From the NCBI RefSeq assembly GCF_000009265.1, contig NC_008380.1:1803501-1867500 (forward strand): a stretch of 64,000 bases of DNA, written 5' to 3'. Positions 9,214-17,048 of this stretch are shown one piece after another. The stretch comes from Rhizobium johnstonii 3841. Lineage in GTDB: Bacteria > Pseudomonadota > Alphaproteobacteria > Rhizobiales > Rhizobiaceae. Below the pieces are notes generated by a model, which saw nothing but the letters and a program-made list of their open reading frames with translations, did no database searches and had not been told where the DNA came from. Each line of letters opens with the position of its first letter. The stretch's first letter is position 1. Both the position numbers and the translations under genes were made by a program.

Positions 9214-10503
9214 TTAGTGATCGCGCTTGCTGCCGAAGGTGTAGCCGGTCTCGACCGTCTTCTTGCCGAACTTGTCGCGCAGCTTGTCCATCGCCGCTTC
9301 GGCAGCCGCTCGCCGCCCTGATTGCTGGTCGATGAGATCGGGCGGATCGGCGCGGCCGGCATCGCCGAGATCGGTGACGCCGATGCCGAGCAAGCGGAAT
9401 TTCGTGCCGTCCGTTTCCTTTTCGAGAAGTTCGAGCCCCGTGCGGAAGATCCTGTCGGCAAGTTGGGTCGGGTCTTCGAGCTTGCGGTTGCGGGTGCGCG
9501 ATTTGAAATCGGCGGTCTTCATCTTCAGGACGACGGTATGGCCGGCAATGCCGTTTTTCTTCAGCCGCCAGGACACCTTTTCGGAAAGGTTGCGCAGGAT
9601 CGGCACCAGGTCGTCGTAGCGCGATATGTCGTCGAAGAAGGTGGTCTCGGCCGATACGCTCTTGGCCGCATCGTTGAGATGCACCTCGCGGTCGTCGATG
9701 CCGCGCGACAGCCGTGCGAGCCGTTGGCCGATGCTGCCGTAGCGGCGCATCAGGTCGTTTTCTTCCATCTGCTGCAACTGGCTGATGGTGCGGATACCGT
9801 CCGCCTCCAGCGTCGCCGCAAAGGCCTTGCCGACGCCCCAGATCGTGGTGACGGGACGCGGCGCCAGGAACTCGACCGCTTCCTCGCGGCCGATGACCGA
9901 AAAGCCGCGTGGCTTCTGCAGATCGGAGGCGACCTTGGCGAGGAATTTGCAATAGGAAAGCCCGACCGAAACGGTGATGCCGATCTCCCTTTCGATGCGA
10001 CGGGCGAATTTGGCCAGCGTGCGTGCCGGCGGATCGTGATGCAGCCTCTCCGTGCCGCCGAGCTCCAGGAAGGCCTCGTCGATCGATAGCGGCTGCACCA
10101 GCGGCGTCAGATCCTGCATCATTGCGCGCACCTGCCGCCCGACCCGGACATATTTCTCCATGTCGGGGCGGATGACGATCGCCTGAGGGCATGCCTCCAG
10201 CGCCTTGAACATCGGCATGGCCGAACGCACGCCGTGGATACGGGCGATATAGCAGGCGGTGGAAACGACGCCGCGTTTGCCGCCGCCGATAATGACAGGC
10301 TTGTCGGCAAGCTCGGGATTGTCGCGTTTCTCCACCGCTGCGTAAAAGGCGTCGCAATCGATATGCGCAAGCGTCAAGGCGTAGAGTTCGCGGTGGCGCA
10401 CGACACGGGGGCTGCCGCAGGAAACGCAACGGCGCGCCTCGCCCTTCTGCTCGGCAAGGCAGTCGCGACAGAAGCCGAGTGTCTTGTCAGGCGCAGGCGT
10501 CAT
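9214..10503 (-). CDS. dinB: DNA polymerase IV with N-terminal CxxC-CxxC extension
   Basis: Error-prone Y-family polymerase for translesion synthesis. Palm motifs are clear: [15 protein letters not shown] with the metal-binding aspartate, and LSIDEAFLE. HhH and little-finger regions follow. The 429-residue protein has an unusual start: about 45 residues precede the palm and contain Cys12, Cys15, Cys26 and Cys29 (CxxC-X10-CxxC), a likely zinc ribbon absent from E. coli DinB. A LexA box sits five bases upstream of the ATG, so it should belong to the SOS regulon. No good Shine-Dalgarno is visible, which fits a short or leaderless mRNA. Confidence 0.93.
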   Translation of the reverse strand: MTPAPDKTLGFCRDCLAEQKGEARRCVSCGSPRVVRHRELYALTLAHIDCDAFYAAVEKRDNPELADKPVIIGGGKRGVVSTACYIARIHGVRSAMPMFKALEACPQAIVIRPDMEKYVRVGRQVRAMMQDLTPLVQPLSIDEAFLELGGTERLHHDPPARTLAKFARRIEREIGITVSVGLSYCKFLAKVASDLQKPRGFSVIGREEAVEFLAPRPVTTIWGVGKAFAATLEADGIRTISQLQQMEENDLMRRYGSIGQRLARLSRGIDDREVHLNDAAKSVSAETTFFDDISRYDDLVPILRNLSEKVSWRLKKNGIAGHTVVLKMKTADFKSRTRNRKLEDPTQLADRIFRTGLELLEKETDGTKFRLLGIGVTDLGDAGRADPPDLIDQQSGRRAAAEAAMDKLRDKFGKKTVETGYTFGSKRDH

Positions 10504-10508
10504 GATGA

Positions 10509-10558
10509 GAACAAAGATTGAACGGTCGGAGATTACGCCTTAAGCTTCCGAGTCTCAA
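10509..10558 (-). promoter_or_regulatory. dinB promoter with LexA (SOS) box
   Basis: GAACAAAGATTGAAC (10509-10523) is an exact GAAC-N7-GAAC box. Reading the minus strand, TTGAGA (10558-10553) and TAATCT (10535-10530) are spaced by 17 bases and could be -35 and -10. The box would then lie just downstream of the start site, as a blocking operator. The divergent GNAT gene begins 42 bases away and may share the control. Confidence 0.75.
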
Positions 10559-10564
10559 GAGAGG

Positions 10565-11167
10565 GTGGAAGCTTTGCCTTTGGATAACGATCTTCGTTTC
10601 GAGCCGGTAACGCCAGAACGCTGGGATGACTTCGAAACCGTGTTCGGGCCGCAGGGTGGCTTCTATAACTGCTGGTGCGTCGCGTTGCGCCTGCCACATG
10701 CGGTGAGGACCAAGATGGCGGCCGACGAGCGCAAGGCGCATATGCGGGAGCGGATCAAGGCGGGTCCGCCGCCTGGCATCCTCTGTTATGCCGACGGCGC
10801 GCCGGTCGCCTGGGTGCAGGTCGGGCCGCGCCACGACGTGCCGCAGTTCAATTCGCCGCGCACCGTCTCGCGGCCGCTGGAGGAGGGCGATGTTCATGAT
10901 CCATCCATCTGGGCCGTCAGTTGCTTCTTCCTGCTGCCCAAACTGCGCGGCAAGGGAATGGGCCACCGTCTGCTCGCCGGCGCGGTCGACCATGCGCGGC
11001 GCCAGGGAGCGCGGCTGCTCGAAGCCTGTCCGATCGATCATGTGAAGCAGTCGAAATCAGTGACGCTCTGCGTCGGCTCGACGGCAGTCTTCGAAGCCGC
11101 CGGTTTCGAGACGATAGCACGGCGCAAGGACGGCCGTCCGCTCATGCGGCTGGAACTGCGTGCGTGA
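10565..11167 (+). CDS. GNAT-family N-acetyltransferase
   Basis: About 200 residues with a GNAT fold: N-terminal FEPVTPERWDDFETVF, a central GRP-type beta strand, and the acetyl-CoA loop around KLRGKGMGHRLLAGAVDHAR (R/Q-x-x-G-x-G/A). An NCWC pair sits near residue 37. The substrate cannot be told. Start is uncertain: GTG at 10565, or TTG at 10574 with GAGAGGGTGG upstream. It is divergent from dinB across a 61-base gap that holds a LexA box, and its last 26 bases overlap the convergent HAD gene. Confidence 0.78.
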   Translation: MEALPLDNDLRFEPVTPERWDDFETVFGPQGGFYNCWCVALRLPHAVRTKMAADERKAHMRERIKAGPPPGILCYADGAPVAWVQVGPRHDVPQFNSPRTVSRPLEEGDVHDPSIWAVSCFFLLPKLRGKGMGHRLLAGAVDHARRQGARLLEACPIDHVKQSKSVTLCVGSTAVFEAAGFETIARRKDGRPLMRLELRA

Positions 11168-11816
11168 AGGTGCCGGAAAGAAAATGCGCCTCGATCAGCT
11201 CGGCCACATGCGTCCAGTCGGTGGCGCGGGTGATCTCGTCGGCAACCGCCGGTGCGAAACGATGGACGGGCGAGTTCGGCATCAGGTGAATCAGCAGGCA
11301 ATCGGCGACGTGATCCCTGACGGAATGCAGATTGCGCGCCATATCATCAATGAAGACGACGGGAAGGGAGCGGCTGGCATGCAATGCGTGAACGATCGGC
11401 CCCTTGGGTTGTTCGGTGGCAAGCAGCGGAAAGACGAGGCCCATCCTATCGAGCAGGCGACGGCGCTGGTTCTGGAACCGTGGCTGCATGGCTGTCAGGA
11501 AAAGCACATCGGCCTCTTCCGAAAGCCGGTCGAGTGTTTCGACGACGCGGTCGAGCGGCGTCTGCCACAGTTCTTGGGCCTCGAAGAACTCCTCGATCAG
11601 CCGGCTGACCTCCTGATCCTCGATCTCCACGCCGTCGGCTTGCGAGACGATGTTGCCGTGAAGCCGAAACGATCGCGGCAGAAACGCGTGGCCCTGGCTC
11701 TGAAGGAAAAGCTGGAAGGGACCGATGAACTGCAGCACGACGTCGTCGACGTCACAGACGATCAAGGGCCGTTCGCCGAGGCGGATATGCGAGATGTCGA
11801 ATTCCCCGGAGGTCAC
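11142..11816 (-). CDS. HAD-like hydrolase family protein
   Basis: 224 residues with a haloacid-dehalogenase-type fold: motif I reads VCDVDDVVL (nucleophile and acid aspartates in DxD), motif II falls in LFLTAMQP, and a late VVFIDDMARN supplies the metal-binding aspartates. Family members dephosphorylate small molecules; the substrate is unknown. Its ATG is two bases after the stop of the DUF3572 gene, so the two are cotranscribed. Its end overlaps the convergent GNAT gene by 26 bases. Confidence 0.75.
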   Translation of the reverse strand: MTSGEFDISHIRLGERPLIVCDVDDVVLQFIGPFQLFLQSQGHAFLPRSFRLHGNIVSQADGVEIEDQEVSRLIEEFFEAQELWQTPLDRVVETLDRLSEEADVLFLTAMQPRFQNQRRRLLDRMGLVFPLLATEQPKGPIVHALHASRSLPVVFIDDMARNLHSVRDHVADCLLIHLMPNSPVHRFAPAVADEITRATDWTHVAELIEAHFLSGTFTHAVPAA

Positions 11817-11818
11817 GG

Positions 11819-12127
11819 TCAGTATTCTCCGGAATCGAGGCCCGGCGAAGAGAAATGCCGCCAGGCCGCCGTCACCGTCTCTGGGCTGATCCCGCTCGCC
11901 GCGCAGAAGGCCATCGCCGTAGGTTCGTGGTTCATCAGGAAATCCATCAAGCCGGCAAGGAATCCCGGATCGTTGACGGCGTTGCGCACCTGGCCGGGCG
12001 CCACCCCCGTCAGGGCGAGGAAGCGGCCGAACATGTCGGGATCGTCGGCAAGCCAGCCGAGCACGGCGATCGCCGTCTCGTGCGGGTCGGCGGCCTGTTG
12101 TTTCGAAGTCTTGAAGTTGCTTTGCAT
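11819..12127 (-). CDS. DUF3572 family protein
   Basis: 102-residue helical cytoplasmic protein with the features I associate with DUF3572 (ETAIAVLGWLADDPDMFGRF, FLMNHEPTAMAFC). Function unknown; the family is conserved in Rhizobiales, commonly next to divK-pleD. It is divergent from divK over 132 bases and directly upstream of the HAD-like gene. Confidence 0.8.
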   Translation of the reverse strand: MQSNFKTSKQQAADPHETAIAVLGWLADDPDMFGRFLALTGVAPGQVRNAVNDPGFLAGLMDFLMNHEPTAMAFCAASGISPETVTAAWRHFSSPGLDSGEY

Positions 12128-12259
12128 TTCGCTGGGTAAGTTACCTTTTCTTCAACCAAATACCGGTAGCGTGCGCTATCGGTTTCACGCAGCTTTTGTC
12201 CGCATGTGCCTTTCTCATGGGACGAACCGCTGCGCGAACGGACGTAGGGACAGCTTGTC

Positions 12260-12631
12260 ATGCCCAAACAGGTGATGATTGTAGAAGATAACGAGCTCAA
12301 CATGAAGCTCTTTCGCGACCTCATCGAGGCGTCCGGTTATACGACGATCCAGACCAGAAACGGTATGGAGGCGCTCGATCTGGCGCGCAAGCATCGCCCC
12401 GACCTCATCCTGATGGATATTCAGCTTCCCGAAGTCTCCGGCCTCGAAGTCACGAAATGGCTGAAGGAAGACGACGAGTTGCACGTGATTCCCGTCATCG
12501 CCGTTACGGCTTTCGCGATGAAGGGGGACGAGGAGCGGATCCGCCAGGGCGGCTGCGAGGCCTATGTTTCCAAGCCTATCTCGGTTCCGAAATTCATCGA
12601 GACGATCAAGACCTATCTGGGCGATGCTTGA
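12260..12631 (+). CDS. divK: Single-domain response regulator DivK
   Basis: 123-residue stand-alone receiver domain that relays phosphate in the polarity and cell-cycle network (PleC/DivJ to DivL/CckA). Visible: the acidic pair EDNE, phospho-acceptor Asp in LILMDIQLP, the conserved Thr/Ala region AVTAFAM and the Lys in YVSKPIS. No output domain. The ATG at 12260 follows GGGACAGCTTGTC. pleD follows 18 bases later, the canonical alphaproteobacterial divK-pleD operon. Confidence 0.96.
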   Translation: MPKQVMIVEDNELNMKLFRDLIEASGYTTIQTRNGMEALDLARKHRPDLILMDIQLPEVSGLEVTKWLKEDDELHVIPVIAVTAFAMKGDEERIRQGGCEAYVSKPISVPKFIETIKTYLGDA

Positions 12632-12649
12632 CGCATCGGAAAGACGCTT

Positions 12650-14023
12650 ATGACTGCGCGAATACTGGTGGTTGACGATATTCCGGCCAACGTGAAGCTG
12701 CTCGAAGCGCGGCTGCTTGCGGAGTATTTCGACGTGATGACCGCAGCCGACGGCTACACGGCACTGGCGATCTGCGAGCGCAACCAGGTCGATCTCATCC
12801 TGCTCGACATCATGATGCCCGGCATAGACGGTTTCGAGGTCTGCGAGCGACTGAAGGCCAGCCAGAAGACCGCCCATATTCCAGTCGTCATGGTCACCGC
12901 GCTCGACCAGCCGACCGATCGCGTGCGCGGCCTGAAGGCCGGCGCTGACGATTTTCTCACCAAGCCGGTCAACGATCTGCAACTGATCTCCCGGGTGAAG
13001 AGCCTGCTGCGGCTGAAGACGTTGAGCGATGAGCTGCGCATCCGCGCCGACACCGCCCATACGATGGGCATTGACGACCTCACACGGGCGGGCGAAGGCC
13101 GCGCCGACGAGACCGCTCAGGTCCTGCTCGTCGACGGCCGCGCCAATTCGCAGGAGCGCATCATCAAGGCGCTGAAGCCCGTCGCCGACGTGCTTGCCCT
13201 CTCCGATCCGCAGGCCGCCCTGTTCGAGGCGGCCGAAAGCGCGTTTGATCTCGTCATCGTCAACGCCAACTTCGACGATTACGATCCGCTTCGTCTCTGC
13301 TCGCAGCTGCGCTCGCTGGAGCGCACCCGCTTTCTGCCGATCCTGATCATTACCGAGCAGGGCGCTGACGAAATGGTCGTGCGTGCGCTCGATCTCGGCG
13401 TCAACGACTACATCATCCGCCCGGTCGATCCCAACGAACTGGTTGCCCGCAGCCTGACGCAGATCCGCCGCAAGCGCTACAACGACCGCCTGCGCGCCAG
13501 CGTCAAGCAGACGATCGAGCTTGCCGTGACCGATCCGCTGACCGGCCTTTATAACCGGCGCTATCTCGACAATCACCTGAACGTGCTCTTCAACCGTTCG
13601 ATGGCGCGGGGCCGGCCACTTTCGGTGCTGATCACCGATATCGACCGCTTCAAGCATGTGAACGACACCTACGGCCATGACGGCGGCGACGAGGTGCTAC
13701 GGGAATTTTCAAATCGCGTCCGGTCGACCATCCGCGGTGCCGATCTCGCCTGCCGCTACGGCGGAGAGGAATTCGTTGTCGTGATGCCCGACACCTCGCC
13801 GGAAATTGCCGCCGCCGTCGCCGAGCGCCTGCGGGCGGCGATCGAAAACGCTCCCTTCATGCTGAAACACGCCGGGGAAGCACTGAACGTCACTGCTTCC
13901 TTCGGCATCGCCTCGCGCATTACGTCGGTGCTGACCCCGGACCAACTGATGAAACAGGCGGATCTGGCCCTTTACGAGGCAAAGAATACCGGCCGCAACC
14001 GCGTGGTCGCCGCGGCCGCGTGA
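12650..14023 (+). CDS. pleD: Diguanylate cyclase response regulator PleD
   Basis: 457 residues: receiver domain 1 with the phospho-acceptor in LILLDIMMPGID, a degenerate receiver 2 (phosphorylation Asp region reads LVIVNANFDDYD), then a GGDEF domain with active motif GGEEF and an upstream RGAD that forms the RxxD inhibitory site for c-di-GMP. It makes c-di-GMP from GTP on phosphorylation and, in Caulobacter, drives the swarmer-to-stalked change. It forms an operon with divK. No clear terminator follows; the next 470 bases are AT-richer non-coding DNA leading to the sRNA locus. Confidence 0.96.
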   Translation: MTARILVVDDIPANVKLLEARLLAEYFDVMTAADGYTALAICERNQVDLILLDIMMPGIDGFEVCERLKASQKTAHIPVVMVTALDQPTDRVRGLKAGADDFLTKPVNDLQLISRVKSLLRLKTLSDELRIRADTAHTMGIDDLTRAGEGRADETAQVLLVDGRANSQERIIKALKPVADVLALSDPQAALFEAAESAFDLVIVNANFDDYDPLRLCSQLRSLERTRFLPILIITEQGADEMVVRALDLGVNDYIIRPVDPNELVARSLTQIRRKRYNDRLRASVKQTIELAVTDPLTGLYNRRYLDNHLNVLFNRSMARGRPLSVLITDIDRFKHVNDTYGHDGGDEVLREFSNRVRSTIRGADLACRYGGEEFVVVMPDTSPEIAAAVAERLRAAIENAPFMLKHAGEALNVTASFGIASRITSVLTPDQLMKQADLALYEAKNTGRNRVVAAAA

Positions 14024-14490
14024 CGAATCATTTGCCGCCATTGGGCGCCATTTGCGGGTTTTCCACTGCGGTAAGCGAATTGTTACCGATTTTTAATCTC
14101 CGCCTGTGCACTGCGGGGCGAAAAAATTGCAGCCCAATAGCCCAAAAATGGACTCGCCGCGTTGCCGCGAATGTGTTGCCGCGCGATAGTCTTGAGAGTG
14201 TCAGGCCGTAGCTCAATATGAAATGAAGACTATAAAAAATGCCTATCGCCGACGGGGTCAAATAGATTGCGGCGGCGTCACCTCACGTAAGGGGAAGGGT
14301 GGCGTAAGTTATTAAGTTATATTGTCGAATTTCTTCGAAGGGCGAAGCGCTACGCTTCGAGTTCAAGCAGAGCCGATCAATCTTTGTATGTCCCAAATCT
14401 GGACTTTTAACCATAGAATCAAGATAAGAAAATTCATCATTAAGAATTTGTTGATTTTCTTTCATTTTTGCGCAAATTATCGGCTCATAA
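14024..14490. other. Intergenic region between pleD and the sRNA, with a CtrA-type box
   Basis: No supported reading frame. It is AT-richer than its surroundings. It holds a short perfect hairpin, CGAAGCG-CTA-CGCTTCG, near 14343-14360 and the octamer TTAACCAT at 14407-14414. TTAACCAT is the CtrA half-site used in Rhizobiales (from memory) and lies about 85 bases before the sRNA's first stem. A promoter for the sRNA must be in the last 60 bases, but I cannot place a convincing -35/-10 pair. Confidence 0.4.
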
Positions 14491-14674
14491 GAGAAGCGCT
14501 CCCGTTGAGGAGCTGTCGATACCCCATGATGCTCAGGTCCGCCGCATCTCCTGGGTCGTGGGGTCGGTCGGCTAGTAGGCAAGTTATAGCGGTTCCTCGT
14601 GCCGTTTTGCATGCTGGCCGACCCCCTTTCAAGAAAACGCCGCCACTTCCCGAAGATGGAAGGGCGGCGTTTTG
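14490..14674 (+). ncRNA. ecpR1: Structured trans-acting sRNA, probable EcpR1 homologue
   Basis: No frame, but strong RNA structure ending in an intrinsic terminator. Stem 1: GCTCC/GGAGC (14498-14513). Stem 2: ACCCCA (14521-14526) with TGGGGT (14559-14564), plus inner CAGG/CCTG. Stem 3: GGGGTCGGTCGGC (14560-14572) with GCTGGCCGACCCC (14613-14625), 13 pairs. Terminator: AAAACGCCGCC (14634-14644) with GGCGGCGTTTT (14663-14673). Stems 2 and 3 share bases 14560-14564 and exclude each other. Position between pleD and rpmG matches EcpR1 of Sinorhizobium meliloti, a stress-induced sRNA that represses gcrA and dnaA (from memory). The 5' end is estimated. Confidence 0.7.
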
Positions 14675-14716
14675 TCTGTTTGCGCTATCATTTTTTAAAG
14701 ACGATCAATCTGGGCA

Positions 14717-14752
14717 ATAAAAAACGCGCAACCCGAGGGCGCGCGCTTTTTT
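14717..14752 (-). terminator. Intrinsic terminator of rpmG (possibly bidirectional)
   Basis: AAAAAACGCGC ... GCGCGCTTTTTT flanks a short loop about 20 bases past the rpmG stop. A/T runs on both sides allow termination in either direction, separating rpmG from the sRNA, which has its own terminator 43 bases away. Confidence 0.75.
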
Positions 14753-14773
14753 GAAATCCGTCAGACCAAGTGA

Positions 14774-14941
14774 TTACTTGATCTTGGTTTCCTTGAACTC
14801 GACATGCTTCTTCGCAACCGGGTCGTACTTCGTCTTCGTCATCTTGTCCGTCATCGTACGGCTGTTCTTCGTGGTGACGTAGAAGAAACCGGTGTCGGCC
14901 GTCGACAGCAGCTTGATCTTGATTGTTGTAGCCTTGGCCAT
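14774..14941 (-). CDS. rpmG: 50S ribosomal protein L33
   Basis: 55-residue large-subunit protein. The sequence [20 protein letters not shown] and the C-terminal [17 protein letters not shown] are the non-zinc form of L33, lacking the CxxC pairs. The ATG at 14941 is chosen because the product then has family length and a ribosome site (GGCAGGACG) precedes it; the longer frame to 15037 is not L33-like. Monocistronic, with its own terminator. Confidence 0.97.
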   Translation of the reverse strand: MAKATTIKIKLLSTADTGFFYVTTKNSRTMTDKMTKTKYDPVAKKHVEFKETKIK

Positions 14942-15033
14942 GGTCGTCCTGCCTTTAAGAAAATGAAAGCCGTGGAAGCCGGATGGGCTCCACGGCAAAT
15001 CCTGGCGCGAAACTACGAATCCCGCCCGAAAAG

Positions 15034-16218
15034 TCAAGCCCGTTTTCGAATGAACATCAGTCTGATGCCGGAAAGTAGGGCGTAAAGACCGAAGAAAGCG
15101 GCAATCGCCCAGGCAAAACCGTTATTTCCAGCGACATCGATCGCCGCGCCGATCGCCTGCGGCCCGGCCACGGTTCCCATCGCATAACAGAAGACAAAGG
15201 CAGCATTGGCCGCTGCAAGATCGGAGCCTGTCAGCCGAGAGCCGAGATGGCTGAGGCCGACCGTATAGAGGCCTGAGACGCAGCCACCCCAGAAAAGCAG
15301 GAGCCCGGCCATAAGCAGCCAGTTGTTGAGCAACAGCGGCAACATCATCGAGCCGATGAAGCCCATCAGCGCCATGCCGGCCAGAAGCGGCCGCTTGTCT
15401 GCGATGCGGTCGGAAAGCAGGCCGAGCGGGATCTGAAAGATGACGTTGCCGACACCCATCATGGTGAGCAGAAGTGCTGCCTGCGATTCGGTGAAATGGG
15501 CGCGCACGGCAAAAATCGGGAAAAGTGACAGCCCGCCCGCTTCGACCGCGCCGAAGATGAAGACCGCGGCCGTCGCCGTTGGCACTAGAAAAACGTAGCG
15601 CATGAAATGCAGCTCGGGTTTTTCCTCGAGCACCGGGCTTTCGTCGCGGGCGATGAAGATCGGGATGGCGGCAAGCAGGATGGCGCCAGCGCCGATCAGG
15701 AAGGGGAAGATGCCGTCGCTGCCGAGGATCGAAAAGAGCAGTGGTCCGGCCGCGAAGCCAAGGGAAAGCACCGTCGCATAGATGCCGAGCACAAAGCCGC
15801 GCTTGGAAGGCGGCGAAGCGGCGTTAATCCAGAATTCGGAGAGGATGAACAGCGTCGTCGTCGCGCCGTGGAAGGCGAAACGCAGCGGAAACCACATCCA
15901 GAAATCCTGGGCGTAATAGAAACCCAGCGCGCTCAGCGCCGAAATCAGCACGGCCCAGATCATCGTCGGCGCCACGCCGTATCTATGGGCGAGCTTGGTG
16001 GTGATCGGTGCGGCGGCCATCGCCGCGACCCCGGCCATCGCCGTGTTGAGCCCAATCAGGGTGGACGAGATGCCGCGTTTTTCGAGAATGATGCTGAGGA
16101 GGGGCAGGCCGAGGCCGATTGCTATGCCAACGGCTGATATGGACGAGATGGCTGCCACCAGAGAAGGCCAATGGATTTCTTCGACATCGCCCGGTGTGCC
16201 GGTTCTCGGCTGAGACAT
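15034..16218 (-). CDS. MFS transporter (YcaD/YfkF-like)
   Basis: 394-residue integral inner-membrane protein with about 12 hydrophobic segments in two six-helix halves. MFS signatures include [14 protein letters not shown] between helices and a long central cytoplasmic loop ([17 protein letters not shown]). It most resembles the YcaD-type group; substrate unknown. Stops 92 bases upstream of rpmG on the same strand. The 254 bases upstream of its ATG contain no gene. Confidence 0.87.
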   Translation of the reverse strand: MSQPRTGTPGDVEEIHWPSLVAAISSISAVGIAIGLGLPLLSIILEKRGISSTLIGLNTAMAGVAAMAAAPITTKLAHRYGVAPTMIWAVLISALSALGFYYAQDFWMWFPLRFAFHGATTTLFILSEFWINAASPPSKRGFVLGIYATVLSLGFAAGPLLFSILGSDGIFPFLIGAGAILLAAIPIFIARDESPVLEEKPELHFMRYVFLVPTATAAVFIFGAVEAGGLSLFPIFAVRAHFTESQAALLLTMMGVGNVIFQIPLGLLSDRIADKRPLLAGMALMGFIGSMMLPLLLNNWLLMAGLLLFWGGCVSGLYTVGLSHLGSRLTGSDLAAANAAFVFCYAMGTVAGPQAIGAAIDVAGNNGFAWAIAAFFGLYALLSGIRLMFIRKRA

Positions 16219-16472
16219 TTATCCATCCTTAGAGAGGTGCGCGAACGAATCGGCCGATCCCGTCAGATAGATAGACACGGACGTGCCAAATCCAGGTGAC
16301 GGATGCCGCTTCGCAGTATTTCCGATGTGAGTGACCATCTGCGGAATGTAAAGCCCGTTCGGGCAAGAAATGCTAACCATGTCAGGTCTTGAGGATCGTT
16401 GGCTCCCGCATTTGGGTGGTGGTCGGTGGAGGGCTGGCACTACACGTTAAATATGTCTGGAAGGTGAAGGCG

Positions 16473-16925
16473 CTAATTCGGCCGGCCGGGGATGTCATAA
16501 TCGTCCGGACCGTCGCTCTCGCCACCGAAGCCGTGCATGCGCAGCGCCCATTGCAGGCCGATGACCCCGCCCTTGATCGGCTGGATCGAGGCAAGCGCCG
16601 TGATGACGGTGATCGGCGCCCAGATGGCCAGGTGGACCCAGACCGGCAGCACGAAAGTCAGGTCGGTCAGCATATAGCCGCCGACCACGACGTGTCCGAG
16701 GACGAGGATGACGATATAGGGCGGCAGGTCGTCGGCGCGTTGGTGATGCATCGCCTCGCCACAAGCGGCGCAATGATCGACCGGCTTCAGGAAGGCGCGA
16801 AAGAGCTTGCCGTTGCCGCAGGCCGGGCAGCGGTTCATCAGCCCGCGTATGACGGAGCGCCCAAGCGGACGCTCGACCTCGGGCGTATCGCCGTAGCGGG
16901 CAACCGGATCGGTCGGTGTGCTCAT
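16473..16925 (-). CDS. DUF983 zinc-ribbon membrane protein
   Basis: 150 residues. Start at 16925 has GAAGAGGAACATGCG upstream; a longer frame reads through the RIME repeat and is unlikely. CPACGNGKLF and DHCAACGE provide two CxxC pairs (zinc ribbon), followed by two membrane segments (VILVLGHVVVGGYML and WVHLAIWAPITVITALASI). This pattern is DUF983, of unknown function. It follows rnr on the same strand with a repeat in between. Confidence 0.85.
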   Translation of the reverse strand: MSTPTDPVARYGDTPEVERPLGRSVIRGLMNRCPACGNGKLFRAFLKPVDHCAACGEAMHHQRADDLPPYIVILVLGHVVVGGYMLTDLTFVLPVWVHLAIWAPITVITALASIQPIKGGVIGLQWALRMHGFGGESDGPDDYDIPGRPN

Positions 16926-16949
16926 CGCATGTTCCTCTTCGGATCTAAA

Positions 16950-16996
16950 ACATGTCGCGCGAAACTGTGCAGCGGTTTCGCGATAACGACACGCGT
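16950..16996. repeat. RIME-like palindromic repeat, type A (second copy)
   Basis: CATGTCGCGCGAAAC - TGTGCAGCG - GTTTCGCG - ATAACGACACGCGT parallels the copy at 7798-7846, sharing the core TGTGCAGCGG and the ATAACGACA arm while the inner stem has changed on both sides (compensatory). It lies between rnr and the DUF983 gene. Confidence 0.7.
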
Positions 16997-17048
16997 AAAA
17001 ACAAGGACCTACAGCGCGGGGAGTCAATCTGAAAGATTGCGACGCGCT

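Noticed and set aside
12224..12239. GAAC repeat upstream of divK as a LexA box
   Set aside because: The spacer is eight bases, not seven, so it does not fit the LexA site.
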